From Thermohalobaculum sp039513195 (GTDB lineage: Bacteria > Pseudomonadota > Alphaproteobacteria > Rhodobacterales > Rhodobacteraceae), in assembly GCA_039513195.1 (NCBI GenBank), contig JBCCRM010000011.1, positions 77,883 through 141,882 on the forward strand: a stretch of 64,000 bases of DNA. Direction: 5' to 3'. Both the position numbers and the translations under genes were made by a program. This document shows, in pieces, positions 34,205-42,463 of this stretch. The notes under the pieces are model-generated. The model did not search any database and had not been told where the DNA came from. It saw only the letters and a list, made by a program, of their open reading frames with translations. Within the stretch, counting starts at the first letter, position 1. Every line of letters begins with the position of its first letter.

Positions 34205-34600
34205 GCTGCACAGCCTAGCGGCGCGCTATGCACTGGCAGGCCAGGGCCCGTGGAAGTTCTGTCTGCCGTTTGTTATGATTTTGTGCAGGCTGACGCCGCC
34301 TATTTTCTAAACGAATTTCAGATTGCTTGAGACCTGAATGTGTCGCAGAAGCAATGATCTGTAGAGTTCTGTTAATTATTCTAATTGGCTTAGTGGAATA
34401 TTTACGTCCGGTCCGATCACCACAATTCTGCCGAGTTTCCCTGAGACACCAAAGGTCGTGGGTTGCCGCCCTCGATTGGGCGATGGCGGTGGCTCGGCCG
34501 TACGGATCCCGCCTGCGGCCAGCGTTGGGACCGCTCTCGCGGAGTGGTGTCGGGGAAGGCGGGCCAGGCCAATGCGCCGCTCGCCCGCAGGAGAACGAAA
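34205..34600. promoter_or_regulatory. AT-rich divergent promoter region, exosortase operon and Roadblock-like pair
   Basis: 396 bases separating two divergent operons. About 34255-34410 is strikingly AT-rich for this genome (TTTGTTATGATTTTGTGC, CTGTTAATTATTCTAATTGG), the expected place for promoters and regulator sites. The response regulator of the exosortase operon may act here, but I found no clear repeated operator. The right part (34440-34580) returns to high GC and holds only noise frames. Confidence 0.5.
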
Positions 34601-34954
34601 ATGATTTTAACAGACGAGCGGACGGATGTCGCCGCGTTCCTGAGTGCGGAAGAGTGCGAAGAGATCGACCGCATCAAAGCCGACGAGTCCGTCGCGGGCT
34701 ATGCATTGTTCAACGAGCAAGGCGAAATCCTGGAAATCAACGAGTTGGCTGAGGATATCGTGGCGGTTTTTGCCAATGTCTTCGACCTTGCCCGTCGGCT
34801 CGGTAAAGATCTCGGCGAGAGCGACTGCTTTCCCATGGCGATTTACGAGAACCGGAGTTTCGAAGTCCTGGCGATAGCGCTCAGCGCTTCGCGGATGGTG
34901 GTCATTCGCCGCAAAGGCGCGAAGAAACTGAGAGGACTGCGCAGTGTCGGTTGA
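34601..34954 (+). CDS. small protein, probably Roadblock/LC7-like
   Basis: 117 residues; AGGAG lies eight bases before the ATG. No signal peptide. The sequence (GYALFNEQGEILEINELAED, a long amphipathic helix AVFANVFDLARRLG, ENRSFEVLAIALSASRMVVI) has the helix-strand-strand-helix-strand order and hydrophobic strands of Roadblock/LC7 (MglB-like) proteins, which dimerise and often regulate small GTPases or act as scaffolds. This is a fold guess from pattern alone. The last eleven bases overlap the next gene, which looks like a partner of the same fold. Confidence 0.6.
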   Translation: MILTDERTDVAAFLSAEECEEIDRIKADESVAGYALFNEQGEILEINELAEDIVAVFANVFDLARRLGKDLGESDCFPMAIYENRSFEVLAIALSASRMVVIRRKGAKKLRGLRSVG

Positions 34955-35576
34955 AGCCGTACTCGACAAGATCACCGATCAGCACGACATGCTTTACGGC
35001 TGCGTCTACCGGACGGCGGCTGGCGTCTACCACAATCTGAAGGCGCCCTACGATCTCCTCGATGTCGAGGAAGTGACCGACTATGCCGACAATCTATTGT
35101 CGGTCACCCGGGTCCTGGACGATCCGAGTTTCGATTTCGATTCAATCTTCGTCGAATATGCCGCGCACAGCGTCATCGCGAAGTCGGTGGAGAGCGACAT
35201 TCTGTTGTTGCTGGGACCGCCGATCAGCCGTGCGGGCTACAAGAAGGCGGTTATCGGTCTGGGCCTGTTCGACAAGCCGCTGATGAGAGCTGCGGCGAAG
35301 GTCGAGGCTGCGGCGACGGAGGCAAAGCTGCCGACGGTTCAATCGGAGCCGGAACCGAAGCCCGTGCCGGTCGCCGAGATCGAGACAGTCGAGCATATCG
35401 AGCCCGGTCCGCAGACGCTGGTTGCCGAGAGAGACGCAACCCCGCCACCGACCGTTCTCGACGTCACGCCGGAGGAAATCCGGGTGGAAGAGGTCCCTGT
35501 GCCGACTGAGAACGACCCGTCCGAAGGCGGCAAGAAAAAGCGCCGGATCTATCGCGGCGTCGTCTTCTGGGAATGA
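34944..35576 (+). CDS. protein with N-terminal Roadblock-like domain and acidic-proline tail
   Basis: 210 residues from GTG 34944, translationally coupled to the previous gene. Residues 1-120 (LYGCVYRTAAGVYHNLKAPY, ESDILLLLGPPISRAGYKKA) again look like a Roadblock/LC7-type fold. Residues 125-195 are a low-complexity, acidic, Pro-rich linker (EPEPKPVPVAEIETVEHIEP), ending with a basic patch KKKRRIYRGVVFWE. That layout suggests a regulatory dimer partner with a tethered C-terminal docking peptide. No named family recognised. The pair diverges from the exosortase operon. Confidence 0.6.
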   Translation: MSVEAVLDKITDQHDMLYGCVYRTAAGVYHNLKAPYDLLDVEEVTDYADNLLSVTRVLDDPSFDFDSIFVEYAAHSVIAKSVESDILLLLGPPISRAGYKKAVIGLGLFDKPLMRAAAKVEAAATEAKLPTVQSEPEPKPVPVAEIETVEHIEPGPQTLVAERDATPPPTVLDVTPEEIRVEEVPVPTENDPSEGGKKKRRIYRGVVFWE

Positions 35577-35767
35577 TGCCATGCGTGGGGCTTGGCGCCC
35601 CACTCTCTGGTGGTGCGACGCTTTCATTTCGTACCACTAGGCACGCTTTGAGATAGGTCAACTTATATCGACATCGCAATGAGTTACCATTCTTCTGGTC
35701 AACCTCGCCAGCGGGTTTCAATGTCTCGGTCGATCCAGTAGCGCCACTATCCGCCGCGGCGCTCGAC

Positions 35768-37501
35768 TTAGAAGATCACAGGCTCGCCCGGCGCCTCGCC
35801 GAAATCACGGGTCAGGAAATCGAAGTCGCAGCCTTGGTCTGCCTGGCCCACATGTTTCGCGAACATCCAGCCATAGCCGCGGTGATAGGGCGGCGGAGGC
35901 GCGCGCCAGGCGGCCCGGCGACGGGAGATCTCGGCTTCGTCCACGACCATGTCCAGACGGCGCGCGGCGAGGTCCAACCGCACTCGGTCGCCGGTCTGCA
36001 ACAGCGCCAAAGGGCCGCCCAAATGCGCCTCCGGCGCCACATGCAGCACGCAAGCGCCATAGGCGGTACCGCTCATCCGCGCATCGGAGATTCGCAGCAT
36101 GTCCCGCACCCCGTGGCGCAGCAGCGCCTTCGGCACCGGCAGGGCGCCCCATTCGGGCATCCCCGGCCCGCCGAGCGGCCCGGCATTGCGCAGGACCAGG
36201 ACATGGTCGGGGGTGATTGCCAGATCCTCGTCATCGATCACCCGTTTCAGGTCCGGATAACTGTCGCAGACAATCGCCGGTCCCTCATGGCGGTGCAGCC
36301 TCGGATCGCAAGCGGCGGGCTTTAGAACCGCACCGCCGGGGGCCAGGTTGCCGCGCAGGACTGCGAGCGACCCCTCCGCATAGACTGGATTTTCCAAGGG
36401 ACGGATGACGTCCGGATTGTGCACCTCCGCCCCTGCGATGCCCTCGGCGAGCGTCTTCCCGGTCACTGTGAGCGCATTGCCGTCCAAGCGGTCGCCCAGC
36501 ACCGCCATTAGCGCCCGCAACCCACCGGCATAGAAGAAGTCTTCCATCAGGTACCGCGTGCCGGAGGGGCGGATATTCGCGATTACCGGGGTCGTCCGGC
36601 TCTTCGCGTCGAAGTCGTCGAGGTCCAGCGCAACCCCCGCTCGCCGCGCCATGGCGATTAGATGGATCACTGCGTTGGTCGAGCAGCCGGTTGCCATCGC
36701 AACGGTGACTGCATTGTCGACCGCAGCGGGGGTAAGGATGCGGGCGGGGACTAGCTCCTCCCAGATCATGCCGACGATCCGCCGGCCCGTTGCCGCCGCC
36801 ATGCGGATATGCCCGGCATCCGCCGCGGGGATCGAGCTTGCGCCCGGCAGGCACAGTCCCAACGCCTCGGCAATCGCGGTCATGGTCGAGGCGGTGCCCA
36901 TGGTCATGCAGGTGCCATAGGACCGGGCGATTCCAGCCTCGACCTCCGCCAGCTCCTCGGCCGAGATCGTGCCGGCGCGCCGCTCCTCCCAATACTTGAT
37001 GGTGTCGGAGCCGGAGCCGAGGATATTGCCCCGCCAGTTCCCCCGCAGCATCGGTCCCGCGGGCAGATAGATGATCGGCAGCCCGGCTGAAATCGCGCCC
37101 ATCACCAAGCCCGGCGTGGTCTTGTCGCAACCGCCCATCAACACGGCGCCGTCCACCGGATGGCAGCGGAGCAGCTCCTCCACCTCCATCGCCAGCATGT
37201 TGCGGTAGAGCATGGTGGTCGGCTTCACGAAAGTCTCGGCCAGCGACAGCGCGGGTAGCTCGATCGGGGTGCCCCCCGCCTGCAGGATGCCGCGCTTCAC
37301 ATCCTGGGCCCGCTCGCGGAAATGCACATGGCAGGGATTGATCTCGGACCAGGTGTTGACCACTGCGACGATGGGCCGGCCCTCCCAATCCTCTGGGTCC
37401 AGGCCCATCTGCAGCGCCCGGGAACGGTGGTGCAGTCCCCGGAAATCCTTCGTGGCGAACCATCGCGCGCTACGGAGCTGGTCGGCGGATTTGGCTGGCA
37501 T
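35768..37501 (-). CDS. IlvD/Edd-family dehydratase, probably sugar-acid (aldonate) dehydratase
   Basis: 577 residues. The cluster-binding cysteines of the IlvD/Edd family are visible in INPCHVHFRERAQDVK, MGGCDKTTPG and YGTCMTMGTASTM; the C-terminal domain has the substrate-loop motif SDARMSGTAYG. The ending GYGWMFAKHVGQADQGCDF is typical of L-arabinonate/D-xylonate-type dehydratases rather than IlvD itself. It removes water from an aldonic acid to give the 2-keto-3-deoxy acid. No sugar-pathway neighbours are present, so the exact substrate is open. A hairpin (GTGGGGC/GCCCCAC at 35585-35603) without a T-run lies in the 190-base gap to the preceding gene. Confidence 0.88.
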   Translation of the reverse strand: MPAKSADQLRSARWFATKDFRGLHHRSRALQMGLDPEDWEGRPIVAVVNTWSEINPCHVHFRERAQDVKRGILQAGGTPIELPALSLAETFVKPTTMLYRNMLAMEVEELLRCHPVDGAVLMGGCDKTTPGLVMGAISAGLPIIYLPAGPMLRGNWRGNILGSGSDTIKYWEERRAGTISAEELAEVEAGIARSYGTCMTMGTASTMTAIAEALGLCLPGASSIPAADAGHIRMAAATGRRIVGMIWEELVPARILTPAAVDNAVTVAMATGCSTNAVIHLIAMARRAGVALDLDDFDAKSRTTPVIANIRPSGTRYLMEDFFYAGGLRALMAVLGDRLDGNALTVTGKTLAEGIAGAEVHNPDVIRPLENPVYAEGSLAVLRGNLAPGGAVLKPAACDPRLHRHEGPAIVCDSYPDLKRVIDDEDLAITPDHVLVLRNAGPLGGPGMPEWGALPVPKALLRHGVRDMLRISDARMSGTAYGACVLHVAPEAHLGGPLALLQTGDRVRLDLAARRLDMVVDEAEISRRRAAWRAPPPPYHRGYGWMFAKHVGQADQGCDFDFLTRDFGEAPGEPVIF

Positions 37502-38235
37502 TGGCTGGTCCTCCCCACGGCCGAGCCTAGGGAGGCCGGGCGCTGGCGGGAAGCCTCAGCTCAGGTCATCGGTTTCCGAGGTCGCGATCCGGCGCGGCAT
37601 CGTGGCGTTGTGATCGGGACCCGACGATCGTGAAACGGAGCGGGCGCCTAACTATGGGCGCTGTTGGCATGCTCGTTCCAGTCGCCATGGCCGTCGACGT
37701 TCGCATGCGTCTTGCGCCCTGCTGACATGCGATGGTTGCACTACCCGGAGCTCGCAACGGACCTTTCGCAAGTCCTTTGTGCTGGCGCTTAGCAGGACTG
37801 CGGGGATTTGCTACCCGGTGCTCGCAAAGACTCCAGTTGACCAGCGAGTGGACCAGGACACTCTCCGCGCCGGCCTGCCCCCTGTCCGCCGCAGTGCCGG
37901 TGGCGAGAGCAATCCGATCGCGCTGAGCATGTTCGTTCCACCATCTCTCCCTCTCCAAAGATGAGACAGTCCGTCGACGCTTGTTTTCACGACGGAAAAC
38001 CGGCTGCCCTTTGCGTCGGCGGCCGGAGGAGCAAATGCCAGTTCTTGCCGGGTATGATCGAGGCACGATGGGATTGCTCTGGCCGCCGTCGAGCGGGTTG
38101 GATTGTCCCTGTGCCCGGTCCGAGCGGCTTGGAAAGTCAGGGTGGTTGCATAGGGGCCGGATCGGAGCCTTGCCTTTGGCTGAAAGGTAGTTGCTGCCCG
38201 GTGCCGTGCCGGGGGATCGGCCTGGTGCCACCGCT
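37502..38235. other. gene-free stretch with two similar 21-base words
   Basis: No supported gene. Two related words, TTGCACTACCCGGAGCTCGC at 37736 and TTTGCTACCCGGTGCTCGC at 37807, recur 70 bases apart, each with TTGC...GCAA ends. Other frames here are noise. Sequence is less strictly high-GC than coding regions, compatible with decayed DNA. Confidence 0.45.
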
Positions 38236-38344
38236 TCCCTCGAGCATTTGTCAGCCAGTCTTGATCAGATCAGCGTCACGAAAATGCGACTGAACAATGC
38301 CTTAGGGCATGGCAATCGATAAAATCGGGTCGGAGAGCGCTCTA
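38236..38344 (-). repeat. alphaproteobacterial interspersed repeat, copy 1 (inverted)
   Basis: About 109 bases. On the minus strand it reads CTAGAGCGCTCTCCGACCCG at one end and GACTGGCTGACAAATGCTCG at the other, with GCATTTTCGTGACGCTGATC between. The same layout recurs in opposite orientation at 39023-39133. Ends are self-complementary (GAGCATTTTC/GAAAATGCTC in the better copy). Confidence 0.7.
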
Positions 38345-38406
38345 GCTCCATCGGTTGATGACGCTCACGGTTAGACGCTTCGTCGGCCTCGGCCGCTGTG
38401 AATATA

Positions 38407-38643
38407 ATGCCCGGCAAGCGATGGACCGGATTGGTCGTCATAGCGGCGGCTGCGCTGCCCTTCGCTGGGAGACGGAAAGTTATAGCGATCTTGGCTGCCC
38501 TCATTGGCACGGTCGGGACGCTTGTCGGTCTTCAGGGCCATTTGCCCTCGACGCGCCCAGAGTACCGATCAGTTTCGGTGTATCCACGGCGCTACTTTCT
38601 GCTGGCGACGGATCCGGCGTCCCTCCGGGACCGCGGGCAGTGA
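38407..38643 (+). CDS. possible small membrane protein
   Basis: 78 residues with two hydrophobic stretches (WTGLVVIAAAALPFAGRR and KVIAILAALIGTVGTLVGLQ) separated by a basic turn, unusual for a chance frame in this GC range. GTG 38398 is an alternative start. No good ribosome site is visible and the C-terminal part is not distinctive. It lies between the two inverted interspersed repeats. I regard it as a candidate only. Confidence 0.35.
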   Translation: MPGKRWTGLVVIAAAALPFAGRRKVIAILAALIGTVGTLVGLQGHLPSTRPEYRSVSVYPRRYFLLATDPASLRDRGQ

Positions 38644-38657
38644 CGGTCCCAATGTTT

Positions 38658-38715
38658 GTTCCGCCCCGGCAAGCCGGGCCGTCCGGGCCGCCGCGACTAC
38701 CGCACGGCATGTGAC
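38658..38715 (+). repeat. dispersed GTTCCGCC stem-loop repeat, copy 3
   Basis: GTTCCGCC, hairpin CCCGGC-AA-GCCGGG, then CCGTCCGGGCCGCCGCG and CGCACGGCATGTGAC. Same layout as 6349 and 28029 with a third stem sequence. Confidence 0.6.
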
Positions 38716-39022
38716 GATTTCTGCGCGCGCGGCGGCGTTGAGGCGCGAGCGCTTTTGGATAGTCTGCCGGGCGCCGGTGGCGTCTCCACAGGCTGTGGCG
38801 CTTGCAACCGCGCCGCGGGCGCGGATTTTGCCACATGCCCGGCGGGAGTCGCGGCGTCTTCTCGCTCGGTGAGCGCCAGCGCATCGCCAGCCCGCGACTG
38901 TGCTGCATAGGCGCAATCGTAAACCCGTCCGATTTCTAGATATTGCCGCCCGCTCCTTTCCGGAACTCCAGGGGCCGGTCGACGCTGGTTGAGTGCTGCG
39001 GTTCCCGCGCTTCAGCGAATGC
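38716..39022. other. gene-free stretch between repeats
   Basis: No supported gene on either strand. Frames read Ala/Arg-rich noise; no ribosome site or motif seen. It is bracketed by the GTTCCGCC repeat and the second interspersed repeat. Confidence 0.45.
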
Positions 39023-39133
39023 CTAGAGCGCTTTCCGACCCGATTGCATCCGTCGTCGCAATCTAAGGTGTTGTTTTGGAGCATTTTCACGACGCCAATC
39101 TGATTCAGACTGGCTGGAAAATGCTCTAGCGGG
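39023..39133 (+). repeat. alphaproteobacterial interspersed repeat, copy 2
   Basis: About 111 bases starting CTAGAGCGCTTTCCGACCCG and ending GACTGGCTGGAAAATGCTCT. The right half is a hairpin: GAGCATTTTC at 39079 pairs with GAAAATGCTC at 39117. It faces the copy at 38236-38344 in inverted orientation, so the pair brackets about 680 bases. Confidence 0.75.
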
Positions 39134-39219
39134 TTGGTCCGCCGGAAAAGTGCTTCGGCCGAGCAATCGCGCGGTCGCGCGTTGCGTCTGCTCCTCCCGA
39201 GCCCTATGCACACAGCGGT

Positions 39220-40260
39220 ATGCAGTGGAATCCAGCCGCAGCCTCGATCCGGACACACGCCCTTACACTGGCGATTTCGGTCGCCGGTGCCGTTCTGTTT
39301 TCGGCTGCTGGTTTGCCGCTTCCACTGCTTCTCGGACCGATGTTCGCCTGTTTGGCCGCTGCACTCGCGGGACTGAATCTCTATGCATTGAAGGGCGTTA
39401 GCGAGGCGATGCGCACCATTCTGGGCATTGCCGTGGGTGCCTCGCTGACGCCGGGATTGATCGACCGGGCCGGAGGGATGGCGCTGAGCCTTGCGTTGGT
39501 CCCGCTCTTCGTTCTGATCATCGGACTGGTCGGCTACCCGTATTTCCGGCGGTTCTGCGGGTTCGACCGCGTGACCGCCTATTATGCGGCCATGCCCGGT
39601 GGCCTTCAGGACATGATCCTGTTCGGGCAGGAGGCCGGCGGGAATGTCCGGTCCCTCGCCCTTGTCCATGCGACGCGCGTGTTGGTGATCGTCTCTATCA
39701 TGCCGCTTTTACTGGCTTTTTTGTTCGGTATGGGGCTCGACAACCCGCCCGGTGCGCCGGTCTTGGAGATCCCCTGGCATGCGCTCGCTTTGATGCTCGC
39801 GGCCGCCTGGATCGGCTGGCGGGGCGGCAAGCGGGTCGGCCTTTTCGGTGCGGCGATCCTTGGGCCGATGGCGGTCTCCGGCGCGCTTGCGCTCGGCGGC
39901 GTTTTGGAGCACCGCCCCCCGGCCGAGGCCGTCTGGGCCGCGCAGTTCTTCATCGGCATGGGTGTGGGCGTCTCCTATATCGGCACGACGATCGAAGAAG
40001 TACGCCGTATCCTATTGGCATCGCTTGGCTATTGCCTGATCCTCGCGGTTCTGTCGCTGATCTTCGCAGAGGGCGTCTTCCTGACCGGGGCCGCGCCGCA
40101 GGTCGAGGCGCTGCTGGCTTTCGCCCCTGGCGGTCAGGCGGAGATGGTGGTCCTTGCCATCGTCGCAGGGGTCGATATGGCGTTTGTGGTGACGCACCAT
40201 CTGACCCGGTTGATTGTGGTGATCATCGGGGCGCCGCTCGCCGCGCGCTGGCTCCGGTAA
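39220..40260 (+). CDS. AbrB-family (AbrB_dup) inner-membrane protein
   Basis: 346 residues with about ten membrane segments in two homologous halves. Each half carries the family's Gly/Pro-rich loop: LPLPLLLGPMFACLAAALAG in the first, GLFGAAILGPMAVSGALALG in the second; AMPGGLQDMILFGQEAGGNV is a further conserved loop. Proteins of this family are often labelled 'AbrB regulators' by name confusion but are membrane proteins with an ammonia-monooxygenase-like label and probable transport role. Substrate unknown. No strong Shine-Dalgarno. Converges with the GntR gene. Confidence 0.85.
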   Translation: MQWNPAAASIRTHALTLAISVAGAVLFSAAGLPLPLLLGPMFACLAAALAGLNLYALKGVSEAMRTILGIAVGASLTPGLIDRAGGMALSLALVPLFVLIIGLVGYPYFRRFCGFDRVTAYYAAMPGGLQDMILFGQEAGGNVRSLALVHATRVLVIVSIMPLLLAFLFGMGLDNPPGAPVLEIPWHALALMLAAAWIGWRGGKRVGLFGAAILGPMAVSGALALGGVLEHRPPAEAVWAAQFFIGMGVGVSYIGTTIEEVRRILLASLGYCLILAVLSLIFAEGVFLTGAAPQVEALLAFAPGGQAEMVVLAIVAGVDMAFVVTHHLTRLIVVIIGAPLAARWLR

Positions 40261-40511
40261 GGCGACGCCTAAGCGCCGGCTTCGTTTGCGCGACCAAAGG
40301 ATCGCGCCCGACCGGGTGAGGGCGATCCGATCCTAACGCATCGACATAGGCGGCATTGAAATGTCGGTCGGATCCCTCTGAAATCCAACATTTTTCGCCA
40401 TACACGGCGTATGCACATCGAATGCACAAAGCATATGCATAGGGATTTGGTCGGCTATTGCCCAACGGGTGTTTTCCTGGCGGGGCTCGCCCAATGCGTG
40501 CAAGGACCGGT

Positions 40512-41144
40512 TCACCCCTCTGCCGTCAGGCGCACCCGGGTCAGATAGGCATTGGCGATGTGGCGGCGCGCGGCAGCTTCGGCGGCATCCTCGTCCCGCG
40601 CTTCCAGCGCCCCGACGATCGCGTCGTGTTCGGCGAGCGAGGCCGCACCCCGCCCCGGCGAGCCAAGTCCCGTGCCCGACAGCAGCGCCAGGGAACGGCG
40701 CATCCCCTCTAGCATCTGGATCAAGTATCGATTGTGGGACGCGCGGTGGAGCTGGCGGTGGAACTTCTTGTTCGCGATTGCCAGCGCCGTGGGATCGTCG
40801 ATATGGGCACGATCGGCCTCGACCATATCGCGCAGGACCGCGATCTCGGCGGGCGCGGCGCGGCGGGCGGCGAGGCGGGCGGAAAGCCCCTCGACCACCT
40901 CGCGGAGATCGTAGAGCTCGCCGACCTGATCGTAATCGAGCGCTGCCACCACCATGCCGCGGCGGGCATCCCGGCCGACCACGCCCTGGCTTTCCAGCCG
41001 GTTCAACGCCTCGCGCACCGGGGTGCGGCTGACACCGAACCGGGCTGCGAGATCCATCTCGGTCAACCGGGTGCCGGGGCCGAACTCGCCGCGGTCAATG
41101 GCGTCGAGGAGGAGCGCCGCGAGATCCGTGTCGTCCTTTCCCAT
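40512..41144 (-). CDS. GntR-family (FCD/FadR-type) transcriptional regulator
   Basis: 210 residues from ATG 41144. N-terminal winged helix: TRLTEMDLAARFGVSRTPVR and EALNRLESQGVV. The C-terminal FCD domain is all-helical with DLREVVEGLSARLAA, and its metal-binding residues appear in NKKFHRQLHRASHN and AEHDAIVGALEARD. Such regulators usually repress a neighbouring catabolic operon and bind a carboxylate. The next genes on the same strand upstream (PrpF-like isomerase, TctAB, TctC) are the obvious target. Confidence 0.92.
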   Translation of the reverse strand: MGKDDTDLAALLLDAIDRGEFGPGTRLTEMDLAARFGVSRTPVREALNRLESQGVVGRDARRGMVVAALDYDQVGELYDLREVVEGLSARLAARRAAPAEIAVLRDMVEADRAHIDDPTALAIANKKFHRQLHRASHNRYLIQMLEGMRRSLALLSGTGLGSPGRGAASLAEHDAIVGALEARDEDAAEAAARRHIANAYLTRVRLTAEG

Positions 41145-41192
41145 GGCGTCAGCTAACGCCCGCACCGGGCGGGGCGCAAGGTCGAGAGGGTG

Positions 41193-41247
41193 GTCATGCC
41201 CGCCTCCTCCCTCCACCCACCCACCCGCGGTCGGAGGCGGGCATGAC
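41193..41247. repeat. intergenic hairpin with CCCACCC tract, copy 4
   Basis: Perfect 15-base arms GTCATGCCCGCCTCC (41193-41207) and its complement (41233-41247). The 25-base loop contains CCACCCACCCACCC. Lies between the GntR gene and the PrpF-like gene. Confidence 0.7.
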
Positions 41248-41293
41248 TTTCGTGGTGATGCGAAAGGGGACGCTGAAACTCGAACACGCTTCC

Positions 41294-41339
41294 GGCCCAC
41301 CACCGCCCAAGGGTGGGTGGCTGGGGGTGGTGGTGGGCC
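41294..41339. repeat. intergenic hairpin with GGGTGGG tract, copy 5
   Basis: Arms GGCCCACCACC (41294-41304) and GGTGGTGGGCC (41329-41339) are perfect complements; the loop reads CGCCCAAGGGTGGGTGGCTG. It follows copy 4 by 46 bases in the same gap and carries the G-rich tract on the opposite strand. Confidence 0.6.
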
Positions 41340-41372
41340 AGCGATGCAGAGCATCGCTTTGCTCGCGCAATC

Positions 41373-42449
41373 TCAGGCCGCCTCGGGCACGAAAACCTCT
41401 CCTCGGGCGAGCAGCCGGGCGGTGCGGACCAGCCCGGCGGAGCGAACCGCGATCCCGTCGCCCTGGGGCGCATAGTCCACCACCACCTCGATCTGGCCGG
41501 AAGGGTGCTCGATCACCACCTCCACCGGGCTGCCGTCGGGTCTCGCCGCCACGCCCTCCGCCACCGTCCCGGGCAGGAGCAGCGAGGAGGCGAGGCACTG
41601 CGCCCCGGTGACCGCCATTGTGGGGTGACAGGCCCAGGGCATGAAATAGCGCGCGGCCACCGCCCCGCCGGACCGCGGCGGGGCCAGGAGCCCGAATTTG
41701 GGCGTCACGGACTTTGTCACATCGCCCATCCCCATCAGGCGACCGGCCTCGATCCTGATCGGCTCGATCCGCTCGAAAAGCGCTTCGTCCGCATCGATCT
41801 CGTCGCGCGTCTCGTAGCCGGTGATGCCGAAATCCTCGGCGCGTGCGATCACCATCGGCATGGCGACATCCATGCATGTGACCCGGTGGCCGGCGATCTC
41901 GTCGATCCGTTGGCCGGTGGGCAGGAAGGCCCCGGTGTTCGATCCTGCGACCTCCATGAAGTTTAGCCGGATTGGCGCTGCCGTCCCCGGCACGCCGGCG
42001 ATCTCGGTGTCGCCCGCATAGACCGGGCGACCGTCATTGGCGGCGAACACCGCCTCGACCCGCGCGCCGGTATTGACCGCGCGGATCTTGACCACCGTCT
42101 TGGTCGCCGCGGGGACCAGGCCCATCTCGACCGCCGCCGGCCCGACGCCGGAGAGGATATTACCGCAGGTGGGTTTGAAATCGACCAGCCTCTCGGCCAC
42201 GGCGACCTGGGCAAAGAAGTAGTCCACGTCCGCCCAGTCGTCGTCGGAGGGCGAGAGCATCGCGACCTTCGTCGTCACCGCCGCCCCCCCACCGATCCCA
42301 TCGATATTGAGCGGGTGGCCGGCGCCGAGGATGCCGATCAACGCCTCGGCCAGCGCGTCCCGGTCCGCCGGCAGATCGGCGCGGTTGAAATAGGGCCCGC
42401 GGGAGGTGCCGCCCCGCATGAAGAGGAAGGGGATTGCGGTCTGTGCCAT
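41373..42449 (-). CDS. PrpF-family isomerase, probably 4-oxalomesaconate tautomerase type
   Basis: 358 residues. PrpF/GalD fold (double diaminopimelate-epimerase-like): FLFMRGGTSRGPYFNRADLP at the start, NIDGIGGGAAVTTKVAML, PTCGNILSGVGPAAVEMG and GSNTGAFLPTG. The Cys in PTCGN is at the usual active-site position. Members isomerise unsaturated tricarboxylates such as aconitate, 2-methylaconitate or 4-oxalomesaconate. Its place 14 bases after the TctA gene suggests that the imported acid is its substrate or precursor. Confidence 0.88.
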   Translation of the reverse strand: MAQTAIPFLFMRGGTSRGPYFNRADLPADRDALAEALIGILGAGHPLNIDGIGGGAAVTTKVAMLSPSDDDWADVDYFFAQVAVAERLVDFKPTCGNILSGVGPAAVEMGLVPAATKTVVKIRAVNTGARVEAVFAANDGRPVYAGDTEIAGVPGTAAPIRLNFMEVAGSNTGAFLPTGQRIDEIAGHRVTCMDVAMPMVIARAEDFGITGYETRDEIDADEALFERIEPIRIEAGRLMGMGDVTKSVTPKFGLLAPPRSGGAVAARYFMPWACHPTMAVTGAQCLASSLLLPGTVAEGVAARPDGSPVEVVIEHPSGQIEVVVDYAPQGDGIAVRSAGLVRTARLLARGEVFVPEAA

Positions 42450-42463
42450 GGGTCTCCTCGGCG

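Noticed and set aside
35585..35603. Terminator after the Roadblock-like pair
   Set aside because: GTGGGGC/GCCCCAC forms a hairpin but no T-run follows on either strand, so I did not call it as a terminator.
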